A DNA stretch of 49,695 nt from Chloroflexota bacterium (GCA_019873625.1 JAIOAW010000018.1:1-49695); one strand, 5' to 3'. Counted from the stretch's first letter, positions 33,609 through 41,853 are shown. The notes: generated by a model not told the origin, from the sequence alone. Translations and numbers: made by a program.

Positions 33609-34050
33609 TCTCTATTGCCTCTTTGCCCACCAGGGCGACGCTCCGTTCGGCCATGCCGTAACGCTCCAACAGGCGCACGACGTCATGGCGATCCCACAGG
33701 CGGATGCGCACCCATGGGTATAGTTCTTGCAGGCGCCGAATCTTGCGGTGCTTCATCCGCACCAACTTTTGGCGCAGAGTCGTCAACTCCACATAGAGAT
33801 CGTGCTCGACGAGGTAAAAATCGGGCGTAAAGGCCTCGATGACGTGGCCTTTTTCATCCCACCGCAAGGGGAAGGTCGTCGGTTCGTAGCGCCAAGAGAC
33901 GCCGTAGAAATCGAGGATGCGTGCGAACTCCTCTTCGCTGGGGTGAGAGAAGACGATGGCCTCGCGCGGGATTTCGGGATGATGGATGGGCTGAGGTTGC
34001 ATCGCACCGCTTGTTGGCGAATCGCTTGATGAGCGCCCCATATGGTTCAT
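33586..34050 (-). CDS. Hypothetical protein with PD-(D/E)XK nuclease-like core
   Basis: Up to 154 residues. The centre reads WRYEPTTFPLRW then AFTPDFYLVEHDLYVELTT, which looks like a PD-(D/E)XK core with the final Lys replaced by Thr (ELT instead of EVK). It is followed by a basic helix (LRQKLVRMKHRKIRRLQELYP). Function unknown; nucleic-acid binding is plausible. Start is uncertain: ATG 34050 would give a leaderless mRNA, ATG 34041 is close behind, and ATG 34002 (138 residues) gives a short leader but lacks a ribosome-binding site. Confidence 0.7.
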   Translation of the reverse strand: MNHMGRSSSDSPTSGAMQPQPIHHPEIPREAIVFSHPSEEEFARILDFYGVSWRYEPTTFPLRWDEKGHVIEAFTPDFYLVEHDLYVELTTLRQKLVRMKHRKIRRLQELYPWVRIRLWDRHDVVRLLERYGMAERSVALVGKEAIENGRTNAE

Positions 34051-34058
34051 CCAGGCGC

Positions 34059-34086
34059 ATTATACACGGCCCGTGGGGGCTGTCAA
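34059..34086 (-). promoter_or_regulatory. Full-consensus promoter giving a near-leaderless hpt-operon mRNA
   Basis: TTGACA (34086-34081) and TATAAT (34064-34059) on the minus strand are both perfect, spaced 16 nt. The expected start (~34052) is 1-3 nt from the ATG at 34050. Confidence 0.75.
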
Positions 34087-34124
34087 CCTTTTCCGCAAAA
34101 CCTCGCCCAAATGTTCGAATGGGG

Positions 34125-35048
34125 TTATTTGAACACCCAAATGCCGTTCTCGCGCGGCCAAAAGGCGCCGCAGGCCGCACAGCGTGCGCCACCCTCCGCG
34201 TTCTCCAGGGGCCAGTGCCCGCACGCTGGGCACAAAAAGAGGCGCTCGCGCGGCACCCAGTCAGCCGGCTCCTCTTTGTTGAGGCGCGCGTGGACGAATT
34301 GGCTCGGCCCCACAGCCAAACGGGCCGTGGGGCGCTGCAGGCATCCATCCATCGTGACGAGCGCCCCAAGCGGCACGTGCCGTTTGAGCCAGGGGTGGCG
34401 CAGGAGCGAGACGGAGCGGCGTTGCGCGATGGTAAACCCGGCCTCGGCCAGGCGGGCCTCCACCCAGGCGGGGTGAAAGTCATAGTGCAAGGGCGAGAAC
34501 TCGTAAGGCGAGGGGGCAAAGGGGTCTGGGCCGCGCCGCAGGAGGTAGCGCAGGATGTTCTTAAGATGGCGCTTGTTGGCAAACTCGAGCACAAAGGCGC
34601 CGCCGGGGCGGAGCACGCGGGCGATTTGCCGCAGGGCAGCGGGCACATCGGCCAGGTGATGGAGGACGCGCACCATAACGATCGCCTCGACGGCGTGAGA
34701 GGCCAAGGGCAAGCGGTAGAGGTCCGCCGCCACGTAAATAAAGCGTTCATCGCCCCACGTCGCGCGGGCGTACTCCAGTTGCGACCGGGAATAATCGAGG
34801 AGAATCACCTCCTCATAGCCCTCATAGAGAGAGGCCAGGCGGCCGAACCCCGCGCCCACATCGAGGAGGCGCCGGCCCCTAGGGGGGAGGAGGGCCTTGA
34901 GGGCCAGGCGTTCGACGGCGTCTTCATACTCACGGCCTTGGCCTTCCCAGAAATCCGTGCGGTAGGTGCTCCCCTCGTAATCGCAGATGGGGGGCCGGGA
35001 GGGGTCCTCAGCGCGTTGGTTAGAGGGCGAATGTTTCACGTCAAACAT
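34125..35048 (-). CDS. Class I SAM-dependent methyltransferase with zinc-ribbon tail
   Basis: The 307-residue protein has a Rossmann methyltransferase domain with SAM motif I RLLDVGAGFGR (~60-70), motif II ILLDYSRSQLEYA and post-motif VMVRVLHHLADVP. A C-terminal treble-clef or zinc-ribbon-like segment has C273, C276, C290 and C293, as in Trm112-like or DUF-type tails. The substrate is unknown; the architecture is common among methyltransferases acting on small molecules or lipids. No strong Shine-Dalgarno is seen before the ATG. Confidence 0.82.
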   Translation of the reverse strand: MFDVKHSPSNQRAEDPSRPPICDYEGSTYRTDFWEGQGREYEDAVERLALKALLPPRGRRLLDVGAGFGRLASLYEGYEEVILLDYSRSQLEYARATWGDERFIYVAADLYRLPLASHAVEAIVMVRVLHHLADVPAALRQIARVLRPGGAFVLEFANKRHLKNILRYLLRRGPDPFAPSPYEFSPLHYDFHPAWVEARLAEAGFTIAQRRSVSLLRHPWLKRHVPLGALVTMDGCLQRPTARLAVGPSQFVHARLNKEEPADWVPRERLFLCPACGHWPLENAEGGARCAACGAFWPRENGIWVFK

Positions 35049-35135
35049 ACCTTATGTCAAGTTCAACTCGGGCTACCCCCATTCTAGAGGGGGAAAAGGG
35101 CCCTGTCAAAATACCCTCCAACCCCCGAAGGCCTC

Positions 35136-35164
35136 TTGCCTACTTGGCCCCCTTGGATTATACT
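35136..35164 (+). promoter_or_regulatory. Promoter of the rel/spoT gene with a very short leader
   Basis: TTGCCT (35136-35141) and TATACT (35159-35164) are spaced by 17 nt. The start would be near 35171, only ~4 nt before the ATG at 35175, and no ribosome-binding site is present, consistent with a leaderless mRNA. Confidence 0.6.
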
Positions 35165-35174
35165 TGACGTAGTT

Positions 35175-37337
35175 ATGAGCGAGACTTTGACGACAGCCCC
35201 CCCAATTGCAGAGGAACTCATCCATCAGGTCGAGGCGCTTCACCCTGAGGCCGTGGACCTGGTGCGCAAGGCCATTGCCTTTGCCATCTCGGCCCACGAT
35301 GACCAGAAAAGGGCCTCCGGGGACCCTTATTACGTCCACCCGCTGGAGGTGGCCGCCATCCTCGTAGACCTCAAGATGGACGTGGCCTCCATCCTGGCCG
35401 GCATCCTGCACGACGTGCTTGAGGATACGCAGTGCACCTATAAAGACCTCGAGCGTGAGTTCGGCGAGACCGTAGCCAAACTCGTGGATGGCGTGACGAA
35501 ACTGCGCCGCGTCAAGCGCAAGAGCAAAATCGAAGAGGTGGACCTGGACGAAACCCAGGCCGAGAACCTGCGCAAAATGGTCCTGGCGATGGTGGATGAC
35601 ATCCGCGTGGTGATCATCAAACTGGCCGACCGCCTCCACAATATGCGCACGCTCTCTTACCTGCCCGAGGAACGGCAGAAGCGCATCGCGCGAGAGACGC
35701 TGGATATCTTTGCCCCCTTGGCCAACCGCCTCGGCATCTGGCAACTCAAGTGGCAGTTGGAGGACCTCGCCTTCCGCTATCTGGAGCCGGAAACCTACCG
35801 GCAGATCGCCAACCTCCTCGCCGAACGGCGCACGGAACGCGCCGCCTACCTGGAGCGCGTCATCGCCGTCTTGCGGCAGAGGCTCGACCAGGAGGGCATC
35901 CATTACCGCATTATGGGGCGGCCCAAACACATCTATAGCATCTACCGCAAGATGATGGACAAGGGCCGCGAATTCGACGAGATTTACGATATCCACGGCG
36001 TGCGCATCATCGTGCGCGAAAAGAGCGAATGCTACCAAGTGCTGGGCATCGTGCACAACCTCTGGCGGCCCATCCCAGGGGAGTTCGACGATTACATCGG
36101 CAACCCCAAAGATAACCTCTACCAATCCTTGCACACCGCCGTCATCGCCCTCGATGGCAAGCCCTTGGAGGTGCAGATCCGCACGGAGGAGATGCACCAG
36201 ATCGCCGAATACGGTGTGGCCGCCCACTGGCGCTATAAAGAGGGCCTGCGCCGCGACCCGATGTTGGAGCAAAAGGTCAACTGGCTGCGCCAGGCCACCG
36301 AATGGCGCGAAGAGGTGGCCGACGCCCGCCAGTTTATGGATTCGCTCAAGAGCGACGTCTTTAGTGAGCGCGTGTACGTCTTTACGCCCAAGGGCGATAT
36401 CATTGACCTGCCCAAAGGCTCCACGCCTGTGGATTTTGCCTATGCCATCCACAGCGATATCGGCCACCGCTGCCGAGGCGCCAAGGTGGATGGCCGGCTC
36501 GTCTCGCTCGATTACCCACTGCAAAACGGCGAGCAAGTCGAGATCATCACGGCCAAGCAGGGCGGCCCCAGCCGAGATTGGCTCAACCCGCACCTGAACT
36601 TTGTGGCCACCCAGCGCGCGCGCCAAAAGATCCGCCAGTGGTTCCGCCGCCAAGAACGCGAACAGGCCATCAACGCCGGCCGCGAGATTCTGGAGCGCGA
36701 ATTGCGCCGCTTGGGCCTTGGGCAGGAATCCTATACCTATATCGCCACCAAGGTTTTCAAGTATAGCACGGTAGATGATTTCCTCGCCGCGTTGGGATAT
36801 GGGGATGTCGCCCCGATGCAGATCGCCAACAAGTTGGAAGATGCGGCCAAAGAGGATGAGGAACTCAAGATCAAGACCATCCCCGAGCAGGCCGTCTCCG
36901 ACATACAGGTGCGGGGTGTGGGCGATCTCCTGACCCGCTTGGCCCCCTGCTGCAAACCCGTGCCGGGCGACCCCATCGTGGGGTACATCACCCGTGGGAG
37001 GGGCGTAACCGTCCACCGCACCGATTGCCCCAACGTCATCAACCTGCGCGATACGGAGCGGCTTATCGCCGTCTCGTGGGGGCCTTCGTATCAGGAATAC
37101 CCCGTCGAGATTCAAGTGGAGGCCTTTGACCGCAAGGGCCTCCTGCGCGATGTCGCCGCCATCGCCACCGACTTGGGCCTCAATCTGAGTTCGGCGAGCG
37201 TTACCACGAGCGCCGAGCATACGGCCATCATCAACCTGACCGTAGGCGTCCAGGGGTTGAGCCAACTCTCGGCGCTGATGAGCCGCCTCGAGAGCGTGCC
37301 CAACGTCATCGAGGTGCGCCGCCGGAGGCCCTCGTAA
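35175..37337 (+). CDS. Bifunctional (p)ppGpp synthetase/hydrolase, Rel/SpoT type
   Basis: Makes and degrades the stringent-response alarmone. The 720-residue protein has the HD hydrolase domain (YYVHPLEV, LHDVLEDT, DRLHNMRTL, so hydrolase residues are intact), the synthetase domain (GRPKHIYSIYRKM, EFDEIYDIHGVRIIV, PKDNLYQSLHTAV), TGS (VYVFTPKGDIIDLPKG), a helical and zinc-finger region (LAPCCKPVPGD, HRTDCPN) and a C-terminal ACT domain. Both activities should be present. The in-frame extension upstream to 35136 overlaps the promoter and is rejected. It converges with the peptidyl-prolyl isomerase gene at a terminator. Confidence 0.95.
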   Translation: MSETLTTAPPIAEELIHQVEALHPEAVDLVRKAIAFAISAHDDQKRASGDPYYVHPLEVAAILVDLKMDVASILAGILHDVLEDTQCTYKDLEREFGETVAKLVDGVTKLRRVKRKSKIEEVDLDETQAENLRKMVLAMVDDIRVVIIKLADRLHNMRTLSYLPEERQKRIARETLDIFAPLANRLGIWQLKWQLEDLAFRYLEPETYRQIANLLAERRTERAAYLERVIAVLRQRLDQEGIHYRIMGRPKHIYSIYRKMMDKGREFDEIYDIHGVRIIVREKSECYQVLGIVHNLWRPIPGEFDDYIGNPKDNLYQSLHTAVIALDGKPLEVQIRTEEMHQIAEYGVAAHWRYKEGLRRDPMLEQKVNWLRQATEWREEVADARQFMDSLKSDVFSERVYVFTPKGDIIDLPKGSTPVDFAYAIHSDIGHRCRGAKVDGRLVSLDYPLQNGEQVEIITAKQGGPSRDWLNPHLNFVATQRARQKIRQWFRRQEREQAINAGREILERELRRLGLGQESYTYIATKVFKYSTVDDFLAALGYGDVAPMQIANKLEDAAKEDEELKIKTIPEQAVSDIQVRGVGDLLTRLAPCCKPVPGDPIVGYITRGRGVTVHRTDCPNVINLRDTERLIAVSWGPSYQEYPVEIQVEAFDRKGLLRDVAAIATDLGLNLSSASVTTSAEHTAIINLTVGVQGLSQLSALMSRLESVPNVIEVRRRRPS

Positions 37338-37342
37338 AAAAA

Positions 37343-37373
37343 CGCGCCCCGGCGCATATGCCGCCGGGGCGCG
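37343..37373 (-). terminator. Intrinsic terminator of the isomerase gene
   Basis: Perfect 11-bp GC stem (arms 37343-37353 and 37363-37373, 9-nt loop) followed on the minus strand by TTTTTTT. It lies between the convergent rel/spoT and isomerase genes and mainly stops minus-strand transcription. Confidence 0.88.
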
Positions 37374-37392
37374 AACCGTCCAAGGGGCCTTT

Positions 37393-38556
37393 TCAGCGGC
37401 TGGCCGTACTCTCCGCCGGAATCATACTCGAATTCCAGGAGCGCACCACATCGGGCGAGGTGCGCCGCGCGTTGAACCAATCCTCCACGGCTTTCTCTTG
37501 GGCCACTCGAAGCGCGGTGCCCTCCAACGGGCGGTTGGGGTCGCGCTCGTCCACGCGGATGATGTGAAAGCCGAAACTCGTCTCCACAATGTCGCTGATC
37601 TGCCCAGGCTCCAGGGCAAACGCCGCCTCCTCAAAGGCCTTGACCATCATCCCTCGCCCGAACCAGCCGAGATCGCCGCCGTTCTCCTTGTTGCTCTCAT
37701 CGGTCGAGAACTCTTTAGCGAGCGCCTCGAAGGATTCGCCGGCCTTGAGGCGGGCGAGCACCTGCTCGGCCTCTTCGCGCGTCTTGACCAAGATGTGGCG
37801 AGCGTGCACCTGTTCGCCCGTGGTGGGCGCCTCGGCCTTGAGGGCCGCCTCCAGTTTCTCGCGGAGAATATCCGTCTCGATAAGGTAGCGGAAATCCTGT
37901 TCGGTAAAGCCCGCCTCCTGCTGAAGGCGATCGAAATAGGCCCGCGATTGCTCTAGGAACTGCTCCTCCGTCATCGGGGCCGTGGTGGGCGTGGGCGTTA
38001 TCGTGATGGGCACGGTGGCCGTGATGGGGGTCGGTTCGGGCGTGGGCGGGTTGCGATCGTAGCCGAACTGCTCCTCCAGCCGCCGTTGCACCTCATCCGC
38101 CGAGGCGGTGATGCCGCGCCGCGCACACTCGTGGCGGATGATCTGATCGTCAATAAGTTCCTCCAGCACAGTCGTGGAAACGCTCATCAACTGCTGCTTC
38201 ACTTGCTGAATCTGCTGATCAATATACTGGAGGAGAATCGTCTGATCGCCGCCGGAGGCATTGATGCTCTGACGGTACGATTCCAGCCGCTGGAGATAGT
38301 TGCGGTAATCGGCACGCCGGTAACGCACGTATTTCTGATAGGTATCCAGCCGGATAACGGTGCCTTCCACCGTGGCGACGGGCTGGCGCGGCCGCAAGAC
38401 GTACTGATCATACAGCCCCCAGGCGACGATCAGCACGACGAGCGCAAAGAGAGCGGCCGTGCCGATAAGGAGCCAGCGGCGCTGTTTTTCCTCCTTGGCG
38501 CGGCGCGAGAGTTGCTTGCGGCTCAGCGGGCTAGGGGGAGCAAGACGTTTGGGCAT
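37393..38556 (-). CDS. Membrane-anchored parvulin-type peptidyl-prolyl isomerase (PrsA/SurA-like)
   Basis: Folds secreted proteins outside the membrane. The 387-residue protein has a basic cytoplasmic start, one membrane helix (~28-48), a SurA-N-like helical chaperone region (~60-240) and a parvulin domain (~249-338) with ARHILVKTREEAE, LAKEFSTDESNKENGGDLGWFGRGMMVKAFEEAAF and SFGFHIIRVDER. A proline/threonine-rich insert (residues ~170-194) interrupts the chaperone region and may be a flexible linker. There is no lipobox, so it is anchored by the helix and not by lipid as in PrsA. It follows rpsR on the same strand. Confidence 0.9.
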   Translation of the reverse strand: MPKRLAPPSPLSRKQLSRRAKEEKQRRWLLIGTAALFALVVLIVAWGLYDQYVLRPRQPVATVEGTVIRLDTYQKYVRYRRADYRNYLQRLESYRQSINASGGDQTILLQYIDQQIQQVKQQLMSVSTTVLEELIDDQIIRHECARRGITASADEVQRRLEEQFGYDRNPPTPEPTPITATVPITITPTPTTAPMTEEQFLEQSRAYFDRLQQEAGFTEQDFRYLIETDILREKLEAALKAEAPTTGEQVHARHILVKTREEAEQVLARLKAGESFEALAKEFSTDESNKENGGDLGWFGRGMMVKAFEEAAFALEPGQISDIVETSFGFHIIRVDERDPNRPLEGTALRVAQEKAVEDWFNARRTSPDVVRSWNSSMIPAESTASR

Positions 38557-38583
38557 AACGGTCTCCTAAAGCCAATTCGGCAT

Positions 38584-38619
38584 AACGGGGGTACAGAGGG
38601 TGCCCCCTATACCCCCGTT
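38584..38619 (-). other. Hairpin between rpsR and the isomerase gene
   Basis: Perfect 10-bp arms (38584-38593 and 38610-38619) with a C/G-rich loop that could extend the stem. No T-run follows on either strand, so it is more likely an mRNA-processing or partial-terminator element than a full terminator. Confidence 0.5.
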
Positions 38620-38647
38620 GGGCAGCCCATTAGGGCACACGCTTCAT

Positions 38648-39001
38648 CTAACGGGCGCTGTGCGTGTGAGACGCGGTAAACGGCAACAGCGCGATGTGCC
38701 GCGCGCGTTTGATGGCCCGCGCCACCATGCGCTGGTGCTTGGCGCACGTGCCCGCCTTGCGCCGGGCGACGATGCGGCCGCTGCGCGAGATGAATTGGCG
38801 CAGGAGCATCGTGTTCTTGTAATCAATGGTCTTGACGTTTTCGACGCAGAAGGGGCACAGGCGGCGCTTGCGCCGCTGGTCGGCAGCCGGCCGGCCACCG
38901 CCGCGCCTTGCCTCGCCACGCCGTTCCTCGGTGCGGGCTTCCGAAGGCTCCTCGGCATCCACGTCGTTCTCTACGTCCTCGCGATCGTAATCCTCTACCA
39001 C
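38648..39001 (-). CDS. rpsR: Small ribosomal subunit protein S18 with acidic N-terminal extension
   Basis: The 117-residue product contains the complete S18 core from RRKRRLCPFCVENV to HIALLPFT. C49, C52 and C86 with H89 form the zinc-type site seen in Cys-containing S18 variants. The first ~45 residues are an extension rich in Glu, Asp, Arg and Gly not found in the usual ~75-residue S18. GTG start after GAGGAGG at proper spacing supports the long form. It lies 71 bp after rpsF; the ssb gene usually located between them is missing. Confidence 0.93.
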   Translation of the reverse strand: MVEDYDREDVENDVDAEEPSEARTEERRGEARRGGGRPAADQRRKRRLCPFCVENVKTIDYKNTMLLRQFISRSGRIVARRKAGTCAKHQRMVARAIKRARHIALLPFTASHTHSAR

Positions 39002-39072
39002 AGTCTATGCCTCCTCAAAGGCCCAAGGATGGGCCTACGAAATGTCTGTTAGGGGAATCGGGCGTGCGCTAC

Positions 39073-39366
39073 CTAAGCGACTTCGTCCAACCGCACGATG
39101 AGATGCCGGAGGACGTCCTCTGAGAGCTTGAGCCGGCGCTCCAATTCGTTCAAGGCCGGCCGCTCCAGGCTGGCGTGGAGCAGGACATAATGCCCTTCTT
39201 CGTAGCGCCTGATGGGGTAAGCCAACTTGCGGCGGCCCATCATCTCTTCTTTGACGATTTCGCCGCCATTCTCCGTGACCGCGCGCTTGACGGTCTCCAC
39301 CAAAGAGGCCAGGCCCTCATCATCCAGGCCTGGCTGCGCGATGAACACGACCTCGTAAGTACGCAA
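39073..39366 (-). CDS. rpsF: Small ribosomal subunit protein S6
   Basis: The 97-residue product is a standard S6: MRTYEVVFIAQPGLDD start, GRRKLAYPIRRYEEGHYVLLHASLERPALNELERRLKLSEDVLRHLIVR. S6 binds S18 on the 30S platform. It starts at a TTG preceded by GGAGAGGAGG with correct spacing. A GC-rich leader hairpin and a good promoter lie upstream. Confidence 0.95.
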   Translation of the reverse strand: MRTYEVVFIAQPGLDDEGLASLVETVKRAVTENGGEIVKEEMMGRRKLAYPIRRYEEGHYVLLHASLERPALNELERRLKLSEDVLRHLIVRLDEVA

Positions 39367-39404
39367 TGTAGCCTCCTCTCCATGGGTATGCCCCCGATCT
39401 CATC

Positions 39405-39427
39405 GCGGCCGGCGGCAACCCGGCCGC
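39405..39427 (-). promoter_or_regulatory. Leader hairpin upstream of rpsF
   Basis: Perfect 8-bp palindromic arms (39405-39412, 39420-39427) with a 7-nt loop lie in the ~115-nt leader between the promoter and rpsF. In other bacteria the S6:S18 pair binds a structured rpsF leader and represses its own synthesis; whether this hairpin is that element needs a structural-model search. Confidence 0.4.
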
Positions 39428-39487
39428 CCGTCGGGAGCAGAAAGGGATATGCGCCCTACGCACCCTGCGGGGCGCGAAGCGGCGCAA

Positions 39488-39516
39488 AGTATAGCATAAA
39501 ATTGCAAGTTGCCCAA
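39488..39516 (-). promoter_or_regulatory. rpsF-rpsR promoter
   Basis: On the minus strand TTGGGC (39516-39511), 17-nt spacer and extended -10 TGC-TATACT (TATACT at 39493-39488). It lies just after the stop of the aminotransferase gene. Start near 39481. Confidence 0.7.
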
Positions 39517-39522
39517 ATCACC

Positions 39523-40800
39523 CTATCGGATGAGCGCCTGGGCGACTTTTCGCACGCCTTCGACGATGGTATCCGCATCCTCCAGCGTGAAGAACTGGTC
39601 AATAAAGATCATAATGGCCCGCCCCAGGTAATCGAGCGACTTGGGGCACTGGGTGGGCGAGTAGCCCTGCACATCGCCCTTGTAGAAGGGGTTCTTCCAC
39701 GGGGCGCGGCGATCTTCGGCTAGGCCGCTCATCATAAAGGGCCAATGGCTGTAGATGTGCCGGTCGGGGATGGTGTTATCGTACACGGTGCCGCAGGCGA
39801 TATTTTCCGCCTTGAGCGCCGCCGCAAAGCGCCGCGCCAATGCCGCCTCGGGCACGAAAAAGGCAAAGGTGATGCCGCAATCCCCCTCGGGGTCGGGCAC
39901 ATCCTGCAATTGGAGGCCCGGCACATCCTTCAACCCCTCCACGATGCGCCGCTTGACGGCTCGGCACCGCGCCAAGATGGGGTCCAGCCGCTCGCGCTGC
40001 GCCCATACGAGCGCGGCCGAGAGTTCCGAGAGGCGGTAGTTCTCGCCCGAGATGACGAACGGGTAACGCGGATGGTCGGCACTCCCCTCCCAAAAGCGCG
40101 CCGCGCAGTCATGCTGCATCCGGGCGCGGTCGTACACCGTCTCATCGTCCGTCGCGACGAGGCCCCCTTCGCCGGAGGTGATCACCTTGTACTGCTGAAA
40201 ACTAAAGCACCCCACCAGGCCCAGCGTGCCCAAGGGTTTGCCCTTGTAGGTGCCCCCGTTGGATTGGGCCACATCTTCCACCACGATGAGGTTGTGCTCG
40301 CGGGCTACCGCCATAATCTCGTCCATACGAGCGGGCACGCCCCGCATATGCACGGGCATAACCGCCTTGGTATAGGGCGTGATCTTGGCCTCCAGGTCGG
40401 CCGGGTCCATATTGAGCGAGGCGTCAATCTCGGCGATGACGGGCACGGCCCCCGCCGCGATGACCGCCGCCGCCGTGGCCACATAGGTATAGGCCGGGAT
40501 GATCACCTCATCGCCCGGCCCTACATCCACGCCGAACAGGGCCGCGATGAGCGCCGAGGTGCCGCCGTTCACGGCGAGGGCATATTTGCGCCCCAATCGC
40601 TCACAGTACCAGCGCTCGATGAGCGCCACTTTCGAGGCTTCAGCCCCCTCGGCGAGGAAGCGAAACAGGCGCTTGGCCCGCAAAACCTCCAATACTGACT
40701 CGATCTCATGGTCATTGATCTCCGCCGAGCCGTGAAAGCCAGCCCGCAGCATCGTAGGGCGGACGGGCTTACCCCCATCTATGGCAAGCATCGCGCACAT
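39523..40800 (-). CDS. DegT/DnrJ/EryC1/StrS-family PLP aminotransferase
   Basis: PLP enzymes of this family aminate keto-sugars or related compounds. The 425-residue protein has the fold type I pattern: NGGTSALIAALFGV (~78-91), VEDVAQSNGG (~174-183) and the PLP-binding Lys205 in FSFQQYKVITSGEGG, followed by YRLSELSAALV. It is longer than typical sugar aminotransferases (~370-390) because of a loop and C-terminal region with CxxxYDN and FYKGDVQGYSPTQCPKSLD. Start chosen at ATG 40800, which has AGGAGG 6 nt upstream. It is 25 bp after the homocysteine methyltransferase gene, so they are co-transcribed. Substrate unknown. Confidence 0.87.
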   Translation of the reverse strand: MCAMLAIDGGKPVRPTMLRAGFHGSAEINDHEIESVLEVLRAKRLFRFLAEGAEASKVALIERWYCERLGRKYALAVNGGTSALIAALFGVDVGPGDEVIIPAYTYVATAAAVIAAGAVPVIAEIDASLNMDPADLEAKITPYTKAVMPVHMRGVPARMDEIMAVAREHNLIVVEDVAQSNGGTYKGKPLGTLGLVGCFSFQQYKVITSGEGGLVATDDETVYDRARMQHDCAARFWEGSADHPRYPFVISGENYRLSELSAALVWAQRERLDPILARCRAVKRRIVEGLKDVPGLQLQDVPDPEGDCGITFAFFVPEAALARRFAAALKAENIACGTVYDNTIPDRHIYSHWPFMMSGLAEDRRAPWKNPFYKGDVQGYSPTQCPKSLDYLGRAIMIFIDQFFTLEDADTIVEGVRKVAQALIR

Positions 40801-40825
40801 CGGAACCCTCCTCATAATGCAAAAA

Positions 40826-41707
40826 TCATCCCACCTTGCGCACGGCAGCCACAATCGCGGCGATATGGGCCGGCGTGGTGCCGCAGCACCCACCGATGAA
40901 GCGCGCCCCCAACGCGATGAATGTTTTGATGTGCTCCGCGAGTTGTTCGGGCGTTACATCCCATACCGTCTCGTGAGAGGCGCCCACCTGCGGAATGCCC
41001 GCGTTGGATTGGGCGATGAGCGGCAGATCCGTGGCGCCGTGCATCTTTTCCAGCGCGACCAGGATGGCCCCCGGGCCGCTCCCGCAGTTGGCGCCCACGG
41101 CATCCCCGCCTTCCTCTTGGATGCGCCGCGCCGCCGCCTCCGGGCGCAGGCCCATCATCGTGCGGCCCCGCGCGTCAAAGGCAAAGGAGCAAAAGACGGG
41201 TAGGTTCGTATGGGCCTTGGCCATGCGTAGGGCACAGCAGGCCTCTTCGATATCGTGATGCGTTTCCAGAAGGATCACATCGGCGCCGGCCTCGGCAAGG
41301 AGCGCGATCTGCTCGGCATAGACGGCCTCGGCCTGGGCGATAGAAAGATCGCCGAACGGTTCGAGGAGGTGCCCTGTGGGGCCGACGGAGGCGGCGACCC
41401 AGGCGCGGTCGCCGGCCGCCTCTTTGGCCAGGCGCACGGCGCGCCGGTTGATCTCCTCCAACCGGTCCGCCAGGCCGCCCTCTTGCAGGCGGATGCGGTT
41501 CCCCCCAAAGGTGTTCGTGGTGATGGATTGGGCGCCCGCCGCGATGTAGGCGCGGTGCACCTCCAGCACGGCCTCGGGGTTTTCCAAATTCCAAGCCTCC
41601 GGCATAGTGCCGCCGGGCAGACCCTTGGCTTGGAGCATCGTGCCGATGGCGCCATCGCTGATGACGATCTCGCCGCGCCTGAGGACCTCTGTGATCTTTT
41701 CGCGCAT
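40826..41707 (-). CDS. Homocysteine S-methyltransferase-family protein
   Basis: Transfers a methyl group to homocysteine (BHMT/MetH N-terminal family) using a thiol-bound zinc. The 293-residue protein has the Zn ligands C208 (GANCGSGP) and C274/C275 (GGCCGTTP), the N-terminal SDGAIGTMLQ and TNTFGGNR blocks and VILLETHHDIEEA. As a stand-alone unit it lacks the cobalamin and folate domains of MetH. The methyl donor (betaine, S-methylmethionine or a corrinoid protein) cannot be decided. GGAGGAGGG precedes the ATG. Confidence 0.9.
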   Translation of the reverse strand: MREKITEVLRRGEIVISDGAIGTMLQAKGLPGGTMPEAWNLENPEAVLEVHRAYIAAGAQSITTNTFGGNRIRLQEGGLADRLEEINRRAVRLAKEAAGDRAWVAASVGPTGHLLEPFGDLSIAQAEAVYAEQIALLAEAGADVILLETHHDIEEACCALRMAKAHTNLPVFCSFAFDARGRTMMGLRPEAAARRIQEEGGDAVGANCGSGPGAILVALEKMHGATDLPLIAQSNAGIPQVGASHETVWDVTPEQLAEHIKTFIALGARFIGGCCGTTPAHIAAIVAAVRKVG

Positions 41708-41745
41708 CGTGCCCTCCTCCGTACCCTATCTGCAGCGTCTCGGGC

Positions 41746-41774
41746 ATTCTACGCCACCCCGGCCATTTTGCCAA
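41746..41774 (-). promoter_or_regulatory. Promoter of the homocysteine methyltransferase/aminotransferase operon
   Basis: TTGGCA (41774-41769), 17-nt spacer and TAGAAT (41751-41746) on the minus strand. Start near 41739, about 30 nt before the ATG. Confidence 0.6.
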
Positions 41775-41793
41775 GCCCAATGCGCCCCGCAAC

Positions 41794-41822
41794 TTGCGGC
41801 CGAGGGGCGCTCCCCATACAAT
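41794..41822 (+). promoter_or_regulatory. Promoter of the YjjX-like gene
   Basis: TTGCGG (41794-41799), 17-nt spacer and TACAAT (41817-41822). Start near 41829, 25 nt before the ATG at 41854. Confidence 0.45.
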
Positions 41823-41853
41823 GAGGCCAGATTTCACGCGGAGCGAAAAGGGA

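Noticed and set aside
35106-37265. Long open frame (719 codons) on the minus strand opposite rel/spoT
   Set aside because: It is the antisense shadow of a clearly conserved Rel/SpoT gene in GC-rich DNA. The translation has no domain pattern and includes low-complexity Asp/Val/His-rich stretches.
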